Assembly: GCF_030445035.2 (NCBI RefSeq)
Contig: NC_080696.1
Coordinates: 28,223,661-28,287,660, forward strand
Source of the DNA: Dasypus novemcinctus
Taxonomy: Eukaryota > Chordata > Mammalia > Cingulata > Dasypodidae
Direction of reading: 5' to 3'
Length of the DNA stretch: 64,000 bases
In this document: positions 1 through 10,540 of the stretch, in pieces
How positions within the stretch are numbered: position 1 is the stretch's first letter
Layout of the letters: every line of letters starts with the position of its first letter
Made by a program: the position numbers and the translations under genes
Notes under the pieces: model-generated
Told to the model about the DNA's origin: nothing
The model's database searches: none
The model's input: only the letters and a program-made list of their open reading frames with translations

Positions 1-207
1 ATAGCTTGTTGCGTTTGTGTGGCAGGATGCCAGTGCCTGTCGGCTGCAGATTGCCTATTCATATCCAGGGTAAGGAAATTGAGGACAAAGAGAGCATGAT
101 GTAGAAGGTCTCGTGGTCGCTGTTTAGAAAGACCAAGAGAACTTTCAGCGAAGCGACTTAAAGTGTTTTTTAGGGTGCGGTGGGCACGTTCTATGATGCC
201 TTGGCTT
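1..207 (-). pseudogene. ERV-A integrase core fragment
   Basis: The minus-strand frame is open for about 69 codons up to the window edge. It contains an integrase-like segment around residues SQGIIERAHRTLKNTL, where the Glu matches the position of the catalytic Glu in retroviral integrases, followed by a HALFVLNFL stretch typical of the same region. ERV-B has the equivalent segment at about 39010-39150. The N-terminal zinc domain and the two catalytic Asp residues are missing, because the frame joins the AT-rich cassette directly at about 208-215. It is a remnant on its own; the open frame suggests the element is not very old. Confidence 0.72.
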
Positions 208-1385
208 TGAGAAAGAACAAAAATTTTTAACTTTGCATCAGCATACTACCCGACACCAAGTCCTGTGAAGTTTTATAGATAGACCCATTAAATTTTTATT
301 AAGTTTAACTGTAAAAATTCCTTGTCCACTAATCTTCTGCAGTTTCAGCATTCACTCAGGTTCCGTCCTATACTCTACTCTTTCCAATAGTCAAATATTT
401 TATTTCAGGACAAAATTATTTTCTGTTTCTTTAATAAATAAAACAAATTCCATATAGCCTACATACAAAATTATTAAGCAACTTCTTATAACAATACTGT
501 GAACACTAAACAAGCTTGTTAAAATAATGAATTTTTCTTTAAATACTTGGTAGCATGCAATATTAGAAACCGTTTCCTAAAAGCAAGTTGGCAGGGGAGG
601 TTGGTTGCTGTTAATCTTTCCTGTTATAAAATTACCTTTTATTATTATTATCAGCAATTCAGTTTTATATATATATATATATTTAAGAATGACCTTTTGG
701 AATTAGTCATTTAATACCTTAATGTAAACTATTGAAGATAAATTTTATCTTTACAGAACACATTCCCTTACGTAAAGTTATCACAATACCTTTTACACTT
801 GCCGCATGCAAATTAAATTTCAAGAGTTTATGAAAAATTAGCCATCCTACTTTAGGACAAAATATGTCTTTTTGCAAAACTTATTACATTTCCGTTAGCA
901 TTTTTACAAACTTTTAACCTTTTTAATATTCATATAAGTTTTCCATTCTTTATATTATCCTGTGAAGAAAAATAAGTTATTCATTTTAATCTAGGCAAGA
1001 ACAACTTTTTATGAAGACGTACAGTTAATTTTGTTAATTAAGACTTACAATTTTTTTTAATTGTAGATATCTTATTAACATTTAATATAATAAATGTAAG
1101 TATTAATATAAGTGCTTATTTAATTTTTGGCCATTTGAATAGAGCTCTTTTAAAGATTTCTAGTAATTTATATTTACCATCCAGATGTATCACAATATAT
1201 GTTGACATTGAACGAACAGACAGACAAACACAGAACAATTACAACACATTAACAGAAATATATAATTTATTTACAGTTGACTCATAATTCTTACTTTCTT
1301 GGTATAGCTGCTTTTAAATCCGTTTTTATATAGCATATCATAGATTAACCCTTCAAGATTTCTTCTGGACTTCATGTTGCCTGTA
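208..1385 (-). repeat. AT-rich non-coding cassette, copy 1 (in ERV-A)
   Basis: The reverse complement aligns by eye over almost its whole length with 36238-37470 inside ERV-B, with long near-identical stretches such as 1201-1320 against 36303-36420, and in part with 16940-17330. Stops occur in all frames and no retroviral motif is visible. It sits between gag matrix and integrase, where the rest of gag, pro and pol would be expected. It may be captured non-viral sequence or a strongly decayed ancestral internal region; I favour capture because two elements with different LTRs carry it. Confidence 0.75.
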
Positions 1386-1623
1386 ATAAGCCAGGAGGGA
1401 ATCTTTTACCTTCCTGCTCCACAGCAAAAGTGACCCTATCTATAAGGCGAGTATAGGTGTCCGGGTCCCAAAGCTGACACGTGGTAAGCCACAGATTAAA
1501 GGGGAGAAGAAGGTCCCAATATACTTGGAGCTGTTTCAAAGAGATCCTACACCGGTGAGTGTCTAGGAGACCGGCGAGAGCCCGAACTTGCGGGGCTTGC
1601 TTAGCAGATAGGATGTTACCCAT
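1372..1623 (-). pseudogene. gag: ERV-A gag, matrix N-terminal part (truncated)
   Basis: The frame begins at ATG 1623-1621 with MGNILSAKQ. Gly at position 2 fits the N-myristoylation signal of retroviral Gag, which targets assembly to the plasma membrane. The 83 codons look like a betaretroviral matrix domain (aromatic and leucine pattern, with Trp at LQVYWDLLLPFNLW). The frame is also open upstream to 1812, but the myristoylation motif and position after the leader favour this start. The reading frame runs into the AT-rich cassette near 1385 and stops at a TGA inside it (1374-1372), so capsid and nucleocapsid are lost. Confidence 0.75.
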
Positions 1624-1888
1624 TGCTAATGGCCTTTTGGAGCCGATAAGAAAAGGGGCCCTTACCTTGAGAGCGCAGTGATGGGAGCCGAGGTGTGCGG
1701 TGAGACGAGGGGTCGGAGCCGATGGGACTCCGACGGTGGTCGCGGGCCAAGAGAAGGCCCCGACGAGGGGAGGGCGGGACAACGAGCAGTGGAGCAAGGC
1801 AAAGGGGAGCAAGCACGGAGGGGAGGAGGCAGAGGTGAAGGCAGGGGTGGAGGTGCTCAGGCAGGCACTCCTGAGAGTTTTATTGGCG

Positions 1889-2505
1889 CCTCTTAATCAT
1901 AGCGGGTCGGTATAAGCCCCCGACATGGAAGGAGAAAGCCATCCAGCGATTCTCCCAGACCGCCGTGGATCATATGAGGTCACCAAGGTTCAGGAGCAGC
2001 AATGCAGAGTGAAAAGATAGGGGTGAGAATAAAGGAGGGTGTAGGGCTGTGGTAGGGTTACTTCAGACGTGCAAGCGTGCGCTCCCGAGAAATCCAAGGC
2101 TCCTCTTAATCATAGCGGGTCGGTATAAGCCCCCGACATGGAAGGAGAAAGCCATCCAGCGATTCTCCCAGACCGCCGTGGATCGTATGAGGTAGCCAAG
2201 GCTCAGGTAGCAGCAATGTTGCACGAGAGAAGTCCCAAGGTGAGAAGAGAGGAGGGCGTAGGGCTGTGGTAGGATTACTTCAGACGTGCAAGCGCGCGCT
2301 CCCGAGAAATCCAAGGCTCCTCTTAATCATAGCGGGTCGGTATAAGCCCCCGACATGGAAGGAGAAAGCCATCCAGCGATTCTCCCAGACCGCCGTGGAT
2401 CATATGAGGTAGCCAAGGCTCAGGTAGCAGCAATGTTGCACGAGAGAAGCCCCACGGTGAGAAGAAAGGAGGGGGGGGGGCTGCCAGGTTATGGAGTGAG
2501 GCTGT
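1889..2505 (-). repeat. Triplicated ~215-bp leader repeat in ERV-A
   Basis: Three head-to-tail copies start at 1889, 2102 and 2319 (spacing 213 and 217), each beginning CCTCTTAATCATAGCGGGTC on the plus strand. Copies 2 and 3 are nearly identical over most of their length; copy 1 has diverged in its second half. They lie between primer site and gag, the region that in retroviruses carries packaging and splice-donor signals. A homopolymer run of 13 G follows at 2468-2480. Confidence 0.9.
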
Positions 2506-2519
2506 GGTGGAGTTGCCTT

Positions 2520-2537
2520 GCCCCACGTTGGGCGCCA
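2520..2537 (-). other. Primer-binding site, tRNA-Lys type
   Basis: On the minus strand these 18 bases read TGGCGCCCAACGTGGGGC, which fits the 3' end of tRNA-Lys(1,2) used by betaretroviruses and many class II elements. Two bases separate it from the LTR end at 2540. It sets the orientation of ERV-A and the 3' edge of the LTR. Confidence 0.9.
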
Positions 2538-2581
2538 ACTGCGACGGCTTGCTCGGTCAGTAGAGGTGGGGTCTGGCTGCG

Positions 2582-2672
2582 GACGAGGGGTCGATCCAGC
2601 TCTGGATGAGGGGTCAGTCCCGCTTGGGACGTGGGGTCGGTCCGGCAGCAGACGAGGGATCAGTCTCACAAG
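2582..2672 (-). repeat. 23-bp minisatellite in ERV-A LTR (4 units)
   Basis: Four head-to-tail units resembling GACGAGGGGTCGGTCCxxxxx lie in the U5 side of the LTR. The solo copy of this LTR (57811-57926) has five, so the array changes copy number within the family. Confidence 0.85.
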
Positions 2673-2690
2673 GGGTTGCGCGGTTTGGCT

Positions 2691-2748
2691 GACGGGGTCG
2701 CCCGGTGAAGCCGGCGATGAAGGGGTCACCCGGAGAAGCAGGCGATGA
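2691..2748 (-). repeat. ~28-bp minisatellite in ERV-A LTR (2 units)
   Basis: Two units of GATGAAGGGGTCxCCCGGAG type follow the 23-bp array. The solo LTR at 57943-58028 has three. Confidence 0.8.
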
Positions 2749-2849
2749 ACTGGGGACAAGGGAGGACAGGCCCTTGTTGGGGGCTCTCAGGACTGGAGGG
2801 CGCACGGCAGAAGAACTACTGCGGAGACAAGGTAAACACGCAAGTCCAC

Positions 2850-2855
2850 TTTATT
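2850..2855 (-). promoter_or_regulatory. ERV-A LTR polyadenylation signal
   Basis: AATAAA on the minus strand, in the context CCCTCAATAAAGTGG, about 20 bp after the TATA-like box; conserved in the solo LTR at 58130-58135. Confidence 0.75.
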
Positions 2856-2871
2856 GAGGGAGAGGCAACAG

Positions 2872-2878
2872 TTTTATA
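2872..2878 (-). promoter_or_regulatory. ERV-A LTR TATA box
   Basis: TATAAAA on the minus strand, with GC-rich U3 sequence upstream; conserved in the solo LTR at 58152-58158. The TATA-to-AATAAA spacing is short, implying a very short R region or initiation close to the signal. Confidence 0.65.
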
Positions 2879-3459
2879 GGGGCTGGGGAAGGCTGATTGG
2901 TCGAAGCCATGCCCTGTTCTGATTGGTTGCCAGTGAAAGGTCAGTGGGCGGTACTGGACTGGGGAGGGGTGGTGGTTAAGGATTGGCTGTTGCTGTTGCT
3001 GGGGGAAGGGGCAGGGTTTAGGGATTGGTGGCTGCTGTTGCTGGGGTGGAGGGCAGACTTGAGTTTCCCACCCATGCCTGGCTGTTGCTGCTGTCGGGGG
3101 AGGGGAAAAGTGCAGACTGGATTTTTCTGCCCACGCCTGGCTGTTGCTGCTGTCGGGGGAGGGGAAAAGGGCAGGCTGGAATTTTCCGCCCTGCGCCTGC
3201 GCAGGGAGAAAGAAGAAGAAGGGTGCCACCCCACAGGCATCATGTGGCGCCATCTGGGAAGAGGGGCGGCCGCGGAAGCATGGCTGCCGGGAAGGGGAGA
3301 CCCGAGGGCACTCTGCGCCCATGCCAAGCTTCCTTCAGGGGTGGCGTTGGGCCCGACCAACCACCCTATATGGGGGCAGTGGAATTAGGCCTACCACGGC
3401 CACACCCCCACCAGGCCAGCAAACCACACTTCAGCCCGAGGGGTGACCGCACTTTAGGT

Positions 3460-4060
3460 TGAAACACTGTCTACCTTTAGATGTGAACCAATCTTGAGTT
3501 GTACATGCATTAATTCTGTGATTGTGGCAATTCCGATTGAATTAGTAAATTACAATTTTCACATATACAAGAATATGGCTTAGGCATTTTATGGATTTTT
3601 CCTATATATAGGACTGATAAGTTCCAATTGTTATTCTTGAATCTACATGATGATTGTATTTCCACATTACCTTCTGTAGAGCAGGTGCTCAGGTATATCT
3701 TCTAGTGCTTCCTTTTCTTTGGCCTGATAGTGATTTTGGTGCTACTGATGGACTAGTGTCATGGACAGTAGATACTTTTGACTGAGAAACAAATTTTTTT
3801 TGTGCCCTTGAAGCAAAACCTGGGAAAATTATTCATAATCGGAAGACCTGTTAACATTTTACTGACAAAGGTAGGAACGTTATTCATAATTTATTTGCAA
3901 TTCAAACATTTGATCCCCTGATTCATAAGTTGCCTAGTGGACCCATGTGCATCAAAGTAGGGTTTCAAGAAAATCTTTTGTGTTTCCTTGAAACACCCAA
4001 CAGACAGATATGAAGGCATATGAAAGTTACAGTAGATGATGTGACTACTTAGCTTAACTT
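3460..4060. repeat. Segmental duplication, copy 1 part 1 (pairs with 47320-47960)
   Basis: Ordered similarity to 47320-47960 is visible along the whole block, for example TTTTCTTTGGCC at 3713 against 47620 and the GACAGATATGAAGG / GACAGATGTAGGG tract near 4000 / 47915. No coding signal is recognised. ERV-A abuts its left edge. Confidence 0.8.
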
Positions 4061-5208
4061 ACAATGTTGGGCAGTATTTGTAAACTCTGTAAGCTTGGGA
4101 AATTTCAGCAATATGCACAGATGCTAGACCTCCCTTGTACAGTATCTATTTCTACTTCACAGTTCCAAGTGTATGTTCAGTGTATCAATATTGACGTTAA
4201 TGATAGGGTATGCATTAGGCTTTTCTGCATGAGATTGGGAACCTTTGTCTCTGCCTGGCATTCTCCATCTGAGTTTGTGTATAGTAAAGACTGACTACAT
4301 GTGGCTTTGATGAGGACTAATAATTTCCCATGTGTAAACTTTGTAGTGGTAAGATGAGATTATTTTCTTGACATAATTGATAGTCGCAATTGTCTTGTGC
4401 AAAGAAAACCTGTGCCCAGGATAAATACACAGAAGGGTACACACACACGAAGCATGCACAATCACACTACATAGTTATCCATTAACAAACCATAACTCCA
4501 CTTTGTGGTAAGCAAGACCACCCAAAGGGACCACCGCTGACTCCAGGATCTGTAGAAACATGATCAAGGGTCTTTTCCTGGAAGTCACTTTCTCACCACA
4601 CCCTCAGTCCTTATTCCCACATGGGATATGGAATCACTGTGTTCTCCACTCTGAATCAAGGAAGCCCCATCATAGTCATCTAGATTCCTTCCCTGAGCCA
4701 GAGGGACACCATAACATGCACCTTTTCCTCTGGTAGTTGAGGCCACCCGCAATGAAGGAAAAGAAATGCTGAGGTTAAATGAACCTGTGTGTTGTTTGCA
4801 TTTTTTTCCTTCTTGGTGTCTCTGGAAAAGAGGATGGGAAACCATGATCATATCAAGATCACAAAAGCAAGATTAGAAGACACCTGTAGAAAAAGGCCTT
4901 GAGGAGTTTTCTTTCAAGTCCATTTTGGTTGACAGTTAAAAAAATTCTTAATCCAAAGAGGAAAAAATGCCGCTATTGATAAGGACTTTTAGCATACTCT
5001 TTCCAATGTGATGCTATTGACATTGAATGCCCTTGGATCCAGGTATCCACTAGTAAGGGATTGTACTCACACACACATATAATACACACACAAGAGGATG
5101 GTACCTAGCTTCTATGATCTGCATGATGTTTTTAAATCTGAACTTGACAGAAAAGACAAAAACCAAGAAAGCAACATAACTATGTTAAACAAAGATAGGC
5201 AACCTCAC
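4061..5208. other. Unique sequence left of candidate exon u1
   Basis: No gene recognised. There is a short CA-rich run near 4441. The stretch 4880-4980 resembles 27735-27800, 28830-28895, 31100-31165 and 33797-33865, each left of a candidate exon, which makes this the flank of unit u1 of the repeated array. Confidence 0.5.
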
Positions 5209-5280
5209 CTTGGCATTAGATGGGTTCTCCTCTTCTGCCTTGGCATTTAGGAAGTTCCTCTAGTGGGTCCCCTGGGGGAC
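5209..5280 (-). pseudogene. Candidate repeated exon u1 (72 nt, one stop)
   Basis: On the minus strand the segment has an acceptor TTTCTCAGCCCAG before it and a donor CCAAG|GTGAGG after it. It aligns with the segments at 28019, 29087, 31371 and 42222. Its frame starts V-P-Q-G-T-H and ends with the family's N-P-S-N-A-K, but has an in-frame TAG after residue 6. Probably a decayed copy of the exon. The gene is not recognised. Confidence 0.4.
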
Positions 5281-5639
5281 CTGGGCTGAGAAAGAATAAC
5301 TGTCAGTATATAGGTTGTTCTGCTCATGAATTGCTCAGAGAACTTTTCATGTAGGACCAAGAGTATACTTTATGCATGTTGATTAACAAGTATGAACTGA
5401 GCTACTGCTGGGCCATCCACTTCATCCTTTTTATTATTCTTACTTTTTGTTTATTATCTTGCCTGTGTACATTATATTTCTGCATGTGTAACTATTTGCT
5501 TATCTAGCAGTCTCTTAGTTCATTGGGCTGTTCTTCTGTCTACTGCTCTGTAGGAAAGAGCCTTCTCTTTGATTACTTGAAAAAAATCTTACTCTATTTT
5601 CCCCTTGGTTACTTTTAGGAAGCCAAGTTGGTTCAGTGA

Positions 5640-6560
5640 AAGTAAAAATAGTTATCTCCTTAAAATGGGAATTTTGGATAATTACCAAGAATGTAAAGGA
5701 ATTTGTGTTTTGGGCCATAAACTCATGCTTAGGAAAGAAAACTCTTAACATGTGCTTTGGGAAATTGCTTATATGCATCAAATCAACAGGTACATAATTA
5801 TACTGAGCTAATCATGCTTCAGGATAAATTAAAGTGGAATGGCATGCTAAAAACAAATCCAGTACCCTTCATTGTGAAATGCCTCCTTTCCTATCTCCAC
5901 TGTTCAGATTCACTCTAAATTTCTGAAACAAATAATTTAATACATGCTTAATGTGTAAAGAACAGCTTCAAAATGGACATCATAATATGATCCCCCAATG
6001 AATACCTAGAGTGAACAGAAGTGAGGGCTGAAGGAATAATAAAAAATATTCAAGTATTCTAAATAGATGTTCATTTTAAGTCAACCAGCTTGATAGAATA
6101 ATCAAATTAAGGAATAACAAAAATATAAAACTCATCTAAAACTCTTCATTATCAAATGAAAAGGAGAAACTGTAAAGAGATGAAAATAATTTGTGAACAG
6201 TAAACTAGCTCCTTTGGAGGAGTGAGTTAATTAGCAGGTCCATATGAGCATTCCAGCATTCCTCTGGAGCAGCAATTGAGATTTCCCATCTCTGTGAACT
6301 GTAGTAATGAAGCTGAGAGCTTTTCTACCTGCTGCCAACTTTGCAACTCTATGAGCAGAGTGTCAGAGCCATGAGCCACACATGCTTCATGAGATAACCA
6401 CAGTGAGGGGCCATCCCAGAATGTTCAGAGTGCATGTGTTCTCCACTTTGCAAGGTCCAGCTGTTGCTGTATAGACTCGTGTGTTTTTACATGGACAAGT
6501 GTGTCATTTTGGAGTAAATGTTTTGTTTTAAAAACTGAATCCTAGACCCATACATTATCT
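5640..6560. repeat. Segmental duplication, copy 1 part 2 (pairs with 49260-50070)
   Basis: Co-linear similarity with 49260-50070 is clear by eye, for example AGCAATTGAGATTTCCCATC at 6272 and 49884, GAGCTTTTCTACCTGCT at 6318 and 49931, and CAACCAGCTTGATAGA near 6082 and 49698. No open frame of interest. Confidence 0.88.
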
Positions 6561-7434
6561 TCTTTGAAAATAAGTTACATGAGGGATAATGATCTTTTCC
6601 CCTGCATTGTCACCAATAGTGAGATTTCAAAGTGAGGAAGAACAAAGCTGAAATCCTAGGTTATTACATAATGATTGAAAACACTATTAGTTTGCCCATG
6701 TATCATGGGTTAGGAGCTCAGCAGGGAGCAGTGGGGACGTCTGTTCTGCTTTATGATGTCTTGGGCCTCAGCAGTAAGAGCTCCCTGTCTGGGGTTGTTT
6801 CTACAGCCAGGAGTTTGACTCATCTGGCTTGACTTCACTCACATGCTGTGGTTGAAGCTGGATTTGCCTTGATGACCTATGTCACCAGGCCTTCTAGGCA
6901 GCAGGGAAGTCTCAGAACAGGTTGGTAAAAGAACTTGTAATCATATTTTCAAACCACAACACACCTGGACTGGCTTAAGAAATACTCAGTCACCAGATGC
7001 CACTCCAAAGTATAGGATGCAGGAGATTTTGGCCATGGGATAGGATCATGGGTTAGGTACACAGGGTTGACACCTGCCTCCTTCACCATGAGCTGGGCAG
7101 CAGGTAAACAAAGGCATCTCAGGTTCCTCAGATGACAGTATTGGCCATTTTAAAAGTAAAGTCTTCCATATATTGTGTTCTATGAGGAAAACATTCACTT
7201 CCCACACAGGTCAGGTCAGGATAACAGTGGGTACATGCCCTCAGAGCTTCCTGAACTTCTCTTTCTAAGCAGTGCACAGACTTGTAAATCCAAATAGATT
7301 TGTATAGTTTGCATAGTGGTCACTTTCACTGGAGACATGAAGCCCTGTGAGGCCAAAGATTGACTCTTTTGTTCCTCACCAGCTTTTCACTCAGTGATGA
7401 GCACAGAGAGGGATCCCCACAGATTGTATCAACT
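6561..7434. other. Unique sequence, no gene seen
   Basis: Ordinary intergenic or intronic sequence with short random frames only. Its equivalent in the other duplication copy is hidden by a LINE-1 from about 50090. Confidence 0.5.
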
Positions 7435-7766
7435 TCCTCTTCTTTCACCAGGCTGTTTCAGGATTTTTGCAGTACAGGAGGTATCTGGACATCGATTTGG
7501 TGGGAAGGTAACAGAAAAAATACACGGAGATCCCGGCTGCCTGCAGAAAGCCCCTCCTTGGGTGGGTGGAGCCGCAGCACCGGGCGCTGCCGTGGAGTTT
7601 TTTTTTTGTTTTTGTTTTTTTTTGGAGGCTCTGCAGTACTGGGGAATTCATAAGCCCTGAGTGGCCTATTGGGGGGTTAATAGGACAGGAGGTGCTTGCA
7701 GACTGATTTGGGGAGACAAACGGGAGTTTTATTGTGAAGCGGGGGAATTTTTGATTGCAGACACAA
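7435..7766 (+). mobile_element. LINE-1 5'UTR fragment
   Basis: It matches 63090-63450 at the right end of the window in order: the TCTGGACATCGATTTGGTGGG segment, TCCTTGGGTGGGTGGAGCCG, the T-rich tract, and GATTTGGGGAGACAAACGG. Only a piece of the promoter-bearing 5'UTR is present, so it is a dead fragment. Confidence 0.8.
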
Positions 7767-9029
7767 ACAGTTCACACTTTTAACAATTTCCTGGTCCACA
7801 CCAGAGAAAAAGCTTTCCTGCAGCCTTCCACATCTATTCCATGCTTTTGTTGTCACTGGAAGATATTCACCTATAGTCTCCATTATATCTGGGTGATAGC
7901 AATGTTTTCTAGAAAATTCCAGAACTTCAGGCATTGGCCATATGAAATGCATGTGTTATGGTACATACTTAGTGAACAGATCAATGAACATTCCCAAAAC
8001 ATTGTCATCCATAATAATTATTTGATGCATTATAAAAATAGGTGTAGAAAATTACCAATATTCAATAAATGTCATTTTTTAGAAAATAACAGGAATATGA
8101 AAACATATTTCCCCCTTGACAGCATATACCAAAATATCTAAGTCACTTTAAAAATAACAGTAAAACATACATAAATAATATTACTTGCATAAAATTTTCC
8201 ACAGGAAAACCATGAATGAAATTATGTGTAACAAACCAAAGAATTAGATTAATGCAGATGTAAACATTTCTTTCTCCTCTTTGTCATTAAACAGGAAATA
8301 TAAAAACTAATGCTAAAAACTTTATGTAAATTATATACTAATAATCCTTACTTTATAAAAATGATATGGCATTATAATGTAGCTTTTAATAAGGAGTGCA
8401 GAGAGAGAAATGCAATCTTAACATGGAATCTCCTTCATGTATTTTAAGTATTTCCCCAACAGAAATTTCAAAATGAGTAAAGCAATGGGTAAAATGCTAA
8501 ATAACCAACCAATAAATAAACAACTTGGGTGATTTATCTTGTACATAAATTTCATGTCAGTAAAGCTCTTGAAACTGCGTTAAAGATTGGTATATGAATA
8601 CAATGGAACAAAACTTAACGAGTGATATGTTGAAAACAAATATTTGATATGGTAAGATCCAAATGAAAGAAAAAGCTGGAATACTTTCTGGTAAAACAAT
8701 ATAAGTTGTGTCATGATGTTCTTAAATGATCAGTTTACATATAAATATGTGCTATGAAATGTTAGAGAAAAAATGGTTTCTAGTATTAGAAGTGATTTCC
8801 CTTGAATGGTAAGATTATTTGTGATTTTCATTTCCTTTGCTTTCTCTTCTGTATCATGAATTTTTGGATTAGGGTATATAAATTGCAATAAGATATATTT
8901 TGAGTGCTAATGACGTCTATGAAAGGAAAAAAAACTTGAATGGTCTTGTGAAGATTTGTCTTGAAATGATTTTCCAATACTTTATCCATGATATTTTGAC
9001 AGCATCTATGATGTTCAAAGTCAGAAGAT
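7767..9029. other. AT-rich unique or old-repeat sequence
   Basis: No gene seen. A 128-codon frame at 7755-8141 has no recognisable features. The part around 8770-8900 has a decayed LINE 3'-end flavour (GTGATTTTCATTTCCTTTGC), which I cannot assign to a family. Confidence 0.4.
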
Positions 9030-9190
9030 TAATGTGACTAGGATCATGACCCTTGGAGCCACAGGGTCAGGGCTAAACCCAGACTCTGCCCTTACCAATT
9101 GGGCAACTTAGATAGTCTGGGTCTCATTTCCTAATGTGAAATACAGAGATAATACCTCATAAGCTGCCTTAGGAAGGAAATTATGGTCCT
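9030..9190 (+). mobile_element. MIR SINE remnant
   Basis: The order of GGAGCC, CCAGACTCTGCCCTTACCAA, TTGGGCAACTTAG, GTCTCATTTCCTAATGTG and a GATAATACCTCATA core follows the typical MIR layout. MIR is an ancient tRNA-derived SINE shared by all mammals. Confidence 0.75.
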
Positions 9191-10292
9191 GCCTAAAATC
9201 CAGTCTCAATCTGTATTATTCTATTGTTATCCATAGGTTTTTATTGTTATAATTATTTGTCTGATGACTCAGTTACATTTCTGCATATAGTGTTAACAGA
9301 CAATGATCACATAATTAGAGTCCCACTGAGATAAGTGGACCAGTCTCAGATGATGTGACTGGTTGAGCCCTAATTCTCCTAAAGGCAGTTTTGGCCAATC
9401 AGGTGGCTAGTACTTCCTAGGAAGTGTTTGTCTTTTCAGAACCTGTCTTTGTCTCCCTTGAGGAGTTTCCAATGACTTAGGCAGAATGAAGCCAGCACTT
9501 CAAGGCCTTCTTGTATGCCTGACTTTTCATTCTATTATAAATCTGTTAGCACAGAAGCTGCCTCCCCGAGGCATCAGGGGGCCTAGAAATGGACTCTCCT
9601 TTCCTTAGCTGACACACTCAGATGCATCATTTTTTCTCAAATGCGTTGTCTCAGTATTCATTTTACAGTTTTCAAAAATATTGTGAATAACAGAGAAAAA
9701 ATACAAAAATAAAAATTAAAAATAAATAAATAAAATTTCCTTTATAGCCTGAAAAAAATATGGATCCCAAAGTGCTTTCCTTTATATGGATTGTATCTAT
9801 GAATATTTATCTTTTTATAAACTGAAACTGACTCTTAGGGTTACATAATGACAATGGTATCTGTGTAGGTGATTTTCTCCCAATATTCTTTCTAAAAATG
9901 GTAGTACACCCTGAAAACAACATAAGAAATTTATGAAACAGCCACACTCTCAGCATGCATTTTAGAGAAAGAATGTTGAAATGTCAAAAATAAATTTGAG
10001 GACAAATAATAACAATGAACCATAGAGGAGCTCTCACCCTTCCTCCTATCCCCACATGAGTTGAAAAATATCCAACAAAGGCAGATTGAGAGGAACTGTT
10101 GGGAAAAAAGATGAGGGAAGAGATAAACCATTCTTATGATGTTCTAAAACTTCACATAAAGAGTAACACCCAGAAGAGTGAACTGGTAAAATATAAGTCT
10201 GGAAATTCAGAGCATGGAATATAGGGAAAGTCCTTCACAATATTTATAAATTTAAAGAGCTGGTAATGTTAAAGAAGCAAAAATAGTCCCTT
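9191..10292. other. Unique sequence, no gene seen
   Basis: Only short frames. An A-rich stretch (AAATAAATAAATAAA-like) lies near 9700-9735. Confidence 0.4.
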
Positions 10293-10385
10293 GGGGGAGG
10301 CAGATGTAGCTCAAGTGGTTGAGCTACCCATGTACCACATCCTGGGTTTGACCCCAATACCTCCTGAAAACAAGTAAATGAAAAA
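10293..10385 (+). mobile_element. tRNA-derived SINE (DAS-like), first of a pair
   Basis: It begins with GCAGATGTAGCTCAAGTGGT, the A-box region of a tRNA-like head, and continues through a B-box-like GGGTTTGACCCCAATACCTCC, ending in a short A-rich tail. Confidence 0.75.
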
Positions 10386-10398
10386 AGCAACTCTTATT

Positions 10399-10540
10399 GG
10401 GAGCAGATGTAGCTCAGTTGTTGAGTGCCTGCTTCCCATGTATGAGGTCCTGGGGGGCATTCCCAGATACCTCCTAAAACAAGAATGATAAACAGTGCAT
10501 TAGGAAGTCCTGGGATCATTCCATCTAAAAAAACATCAAG
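10399..10540 (+). mobile_element. tRNA-derived SINE (DAS-like), second of a pair
   Basis: A second head starts GGGAGCAGATGTAGCTCAGT and runs through TGCTTCCCATGTATGAGGTC. It lies directly after the previous copy in the same orientation, so this is either a dimer or a nested insertion. Confidence 0.75.

Larger units (their letters stand above)
1..3451 (-). mobile_element. ERV-A: partial class II (betaretrovirus-like) provirus, 5' half
   Basis: Read on the minus strand, the order is LTR (3451-2540), primer-binding site, leader with large tandem repeats, gag matrix start, AT-rich non-coding cassette, and an integrase segment that runs off the window's left edge. The primer site fits tRNA-Lys, as is usual for betaretrovirus-like class II elements. 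Most of gag, all of pro, and the RT and RNase H are absent from the visible part, so this copy would be non-autonomous. The far LTR lies outside the window, so no target duplication can be tested. A solo LTR of the same family sits at 57769-58727. Confidence 0.87.
2540..3451 (-). mobile_element. ERV-A 5' LTR (912 bp)
   Basis: On the minus strand it starts TGCGGTCACC and ends CCGTCGCA, the usual TG...CA. The edges are supported by the primer site next to 2540 and by the matching edges of the solo copy at 57769-58727. It is GC-rich with Sp1-like G-runs, a TATA box and an AATAAA about 20 bp downstream. U3 holds a 59-bp direct repeat (CCTGGCTGTTGCTGCTGTCG at 3077 and the related copy at 3136). 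The R/U5 side has two minisatellites. Confidence 0.92.

Noticed and set aside
2582-2748. Regular short repeats suggesting a CRISPR array
   Set aside because: Units are directly adjacent without unique spacers and sit in an LTR of a mammalian retroelement.
2816-3388. Several overlapping frames of 139-168 codons on both strands, including a Gln/Pro-rich one
   Set aside because: They lie entirely inside the ERV-A LTR and recur in the solo LTR at 58096-58844. GC content and the CTG/CAG-rich U3 repeats explain them.
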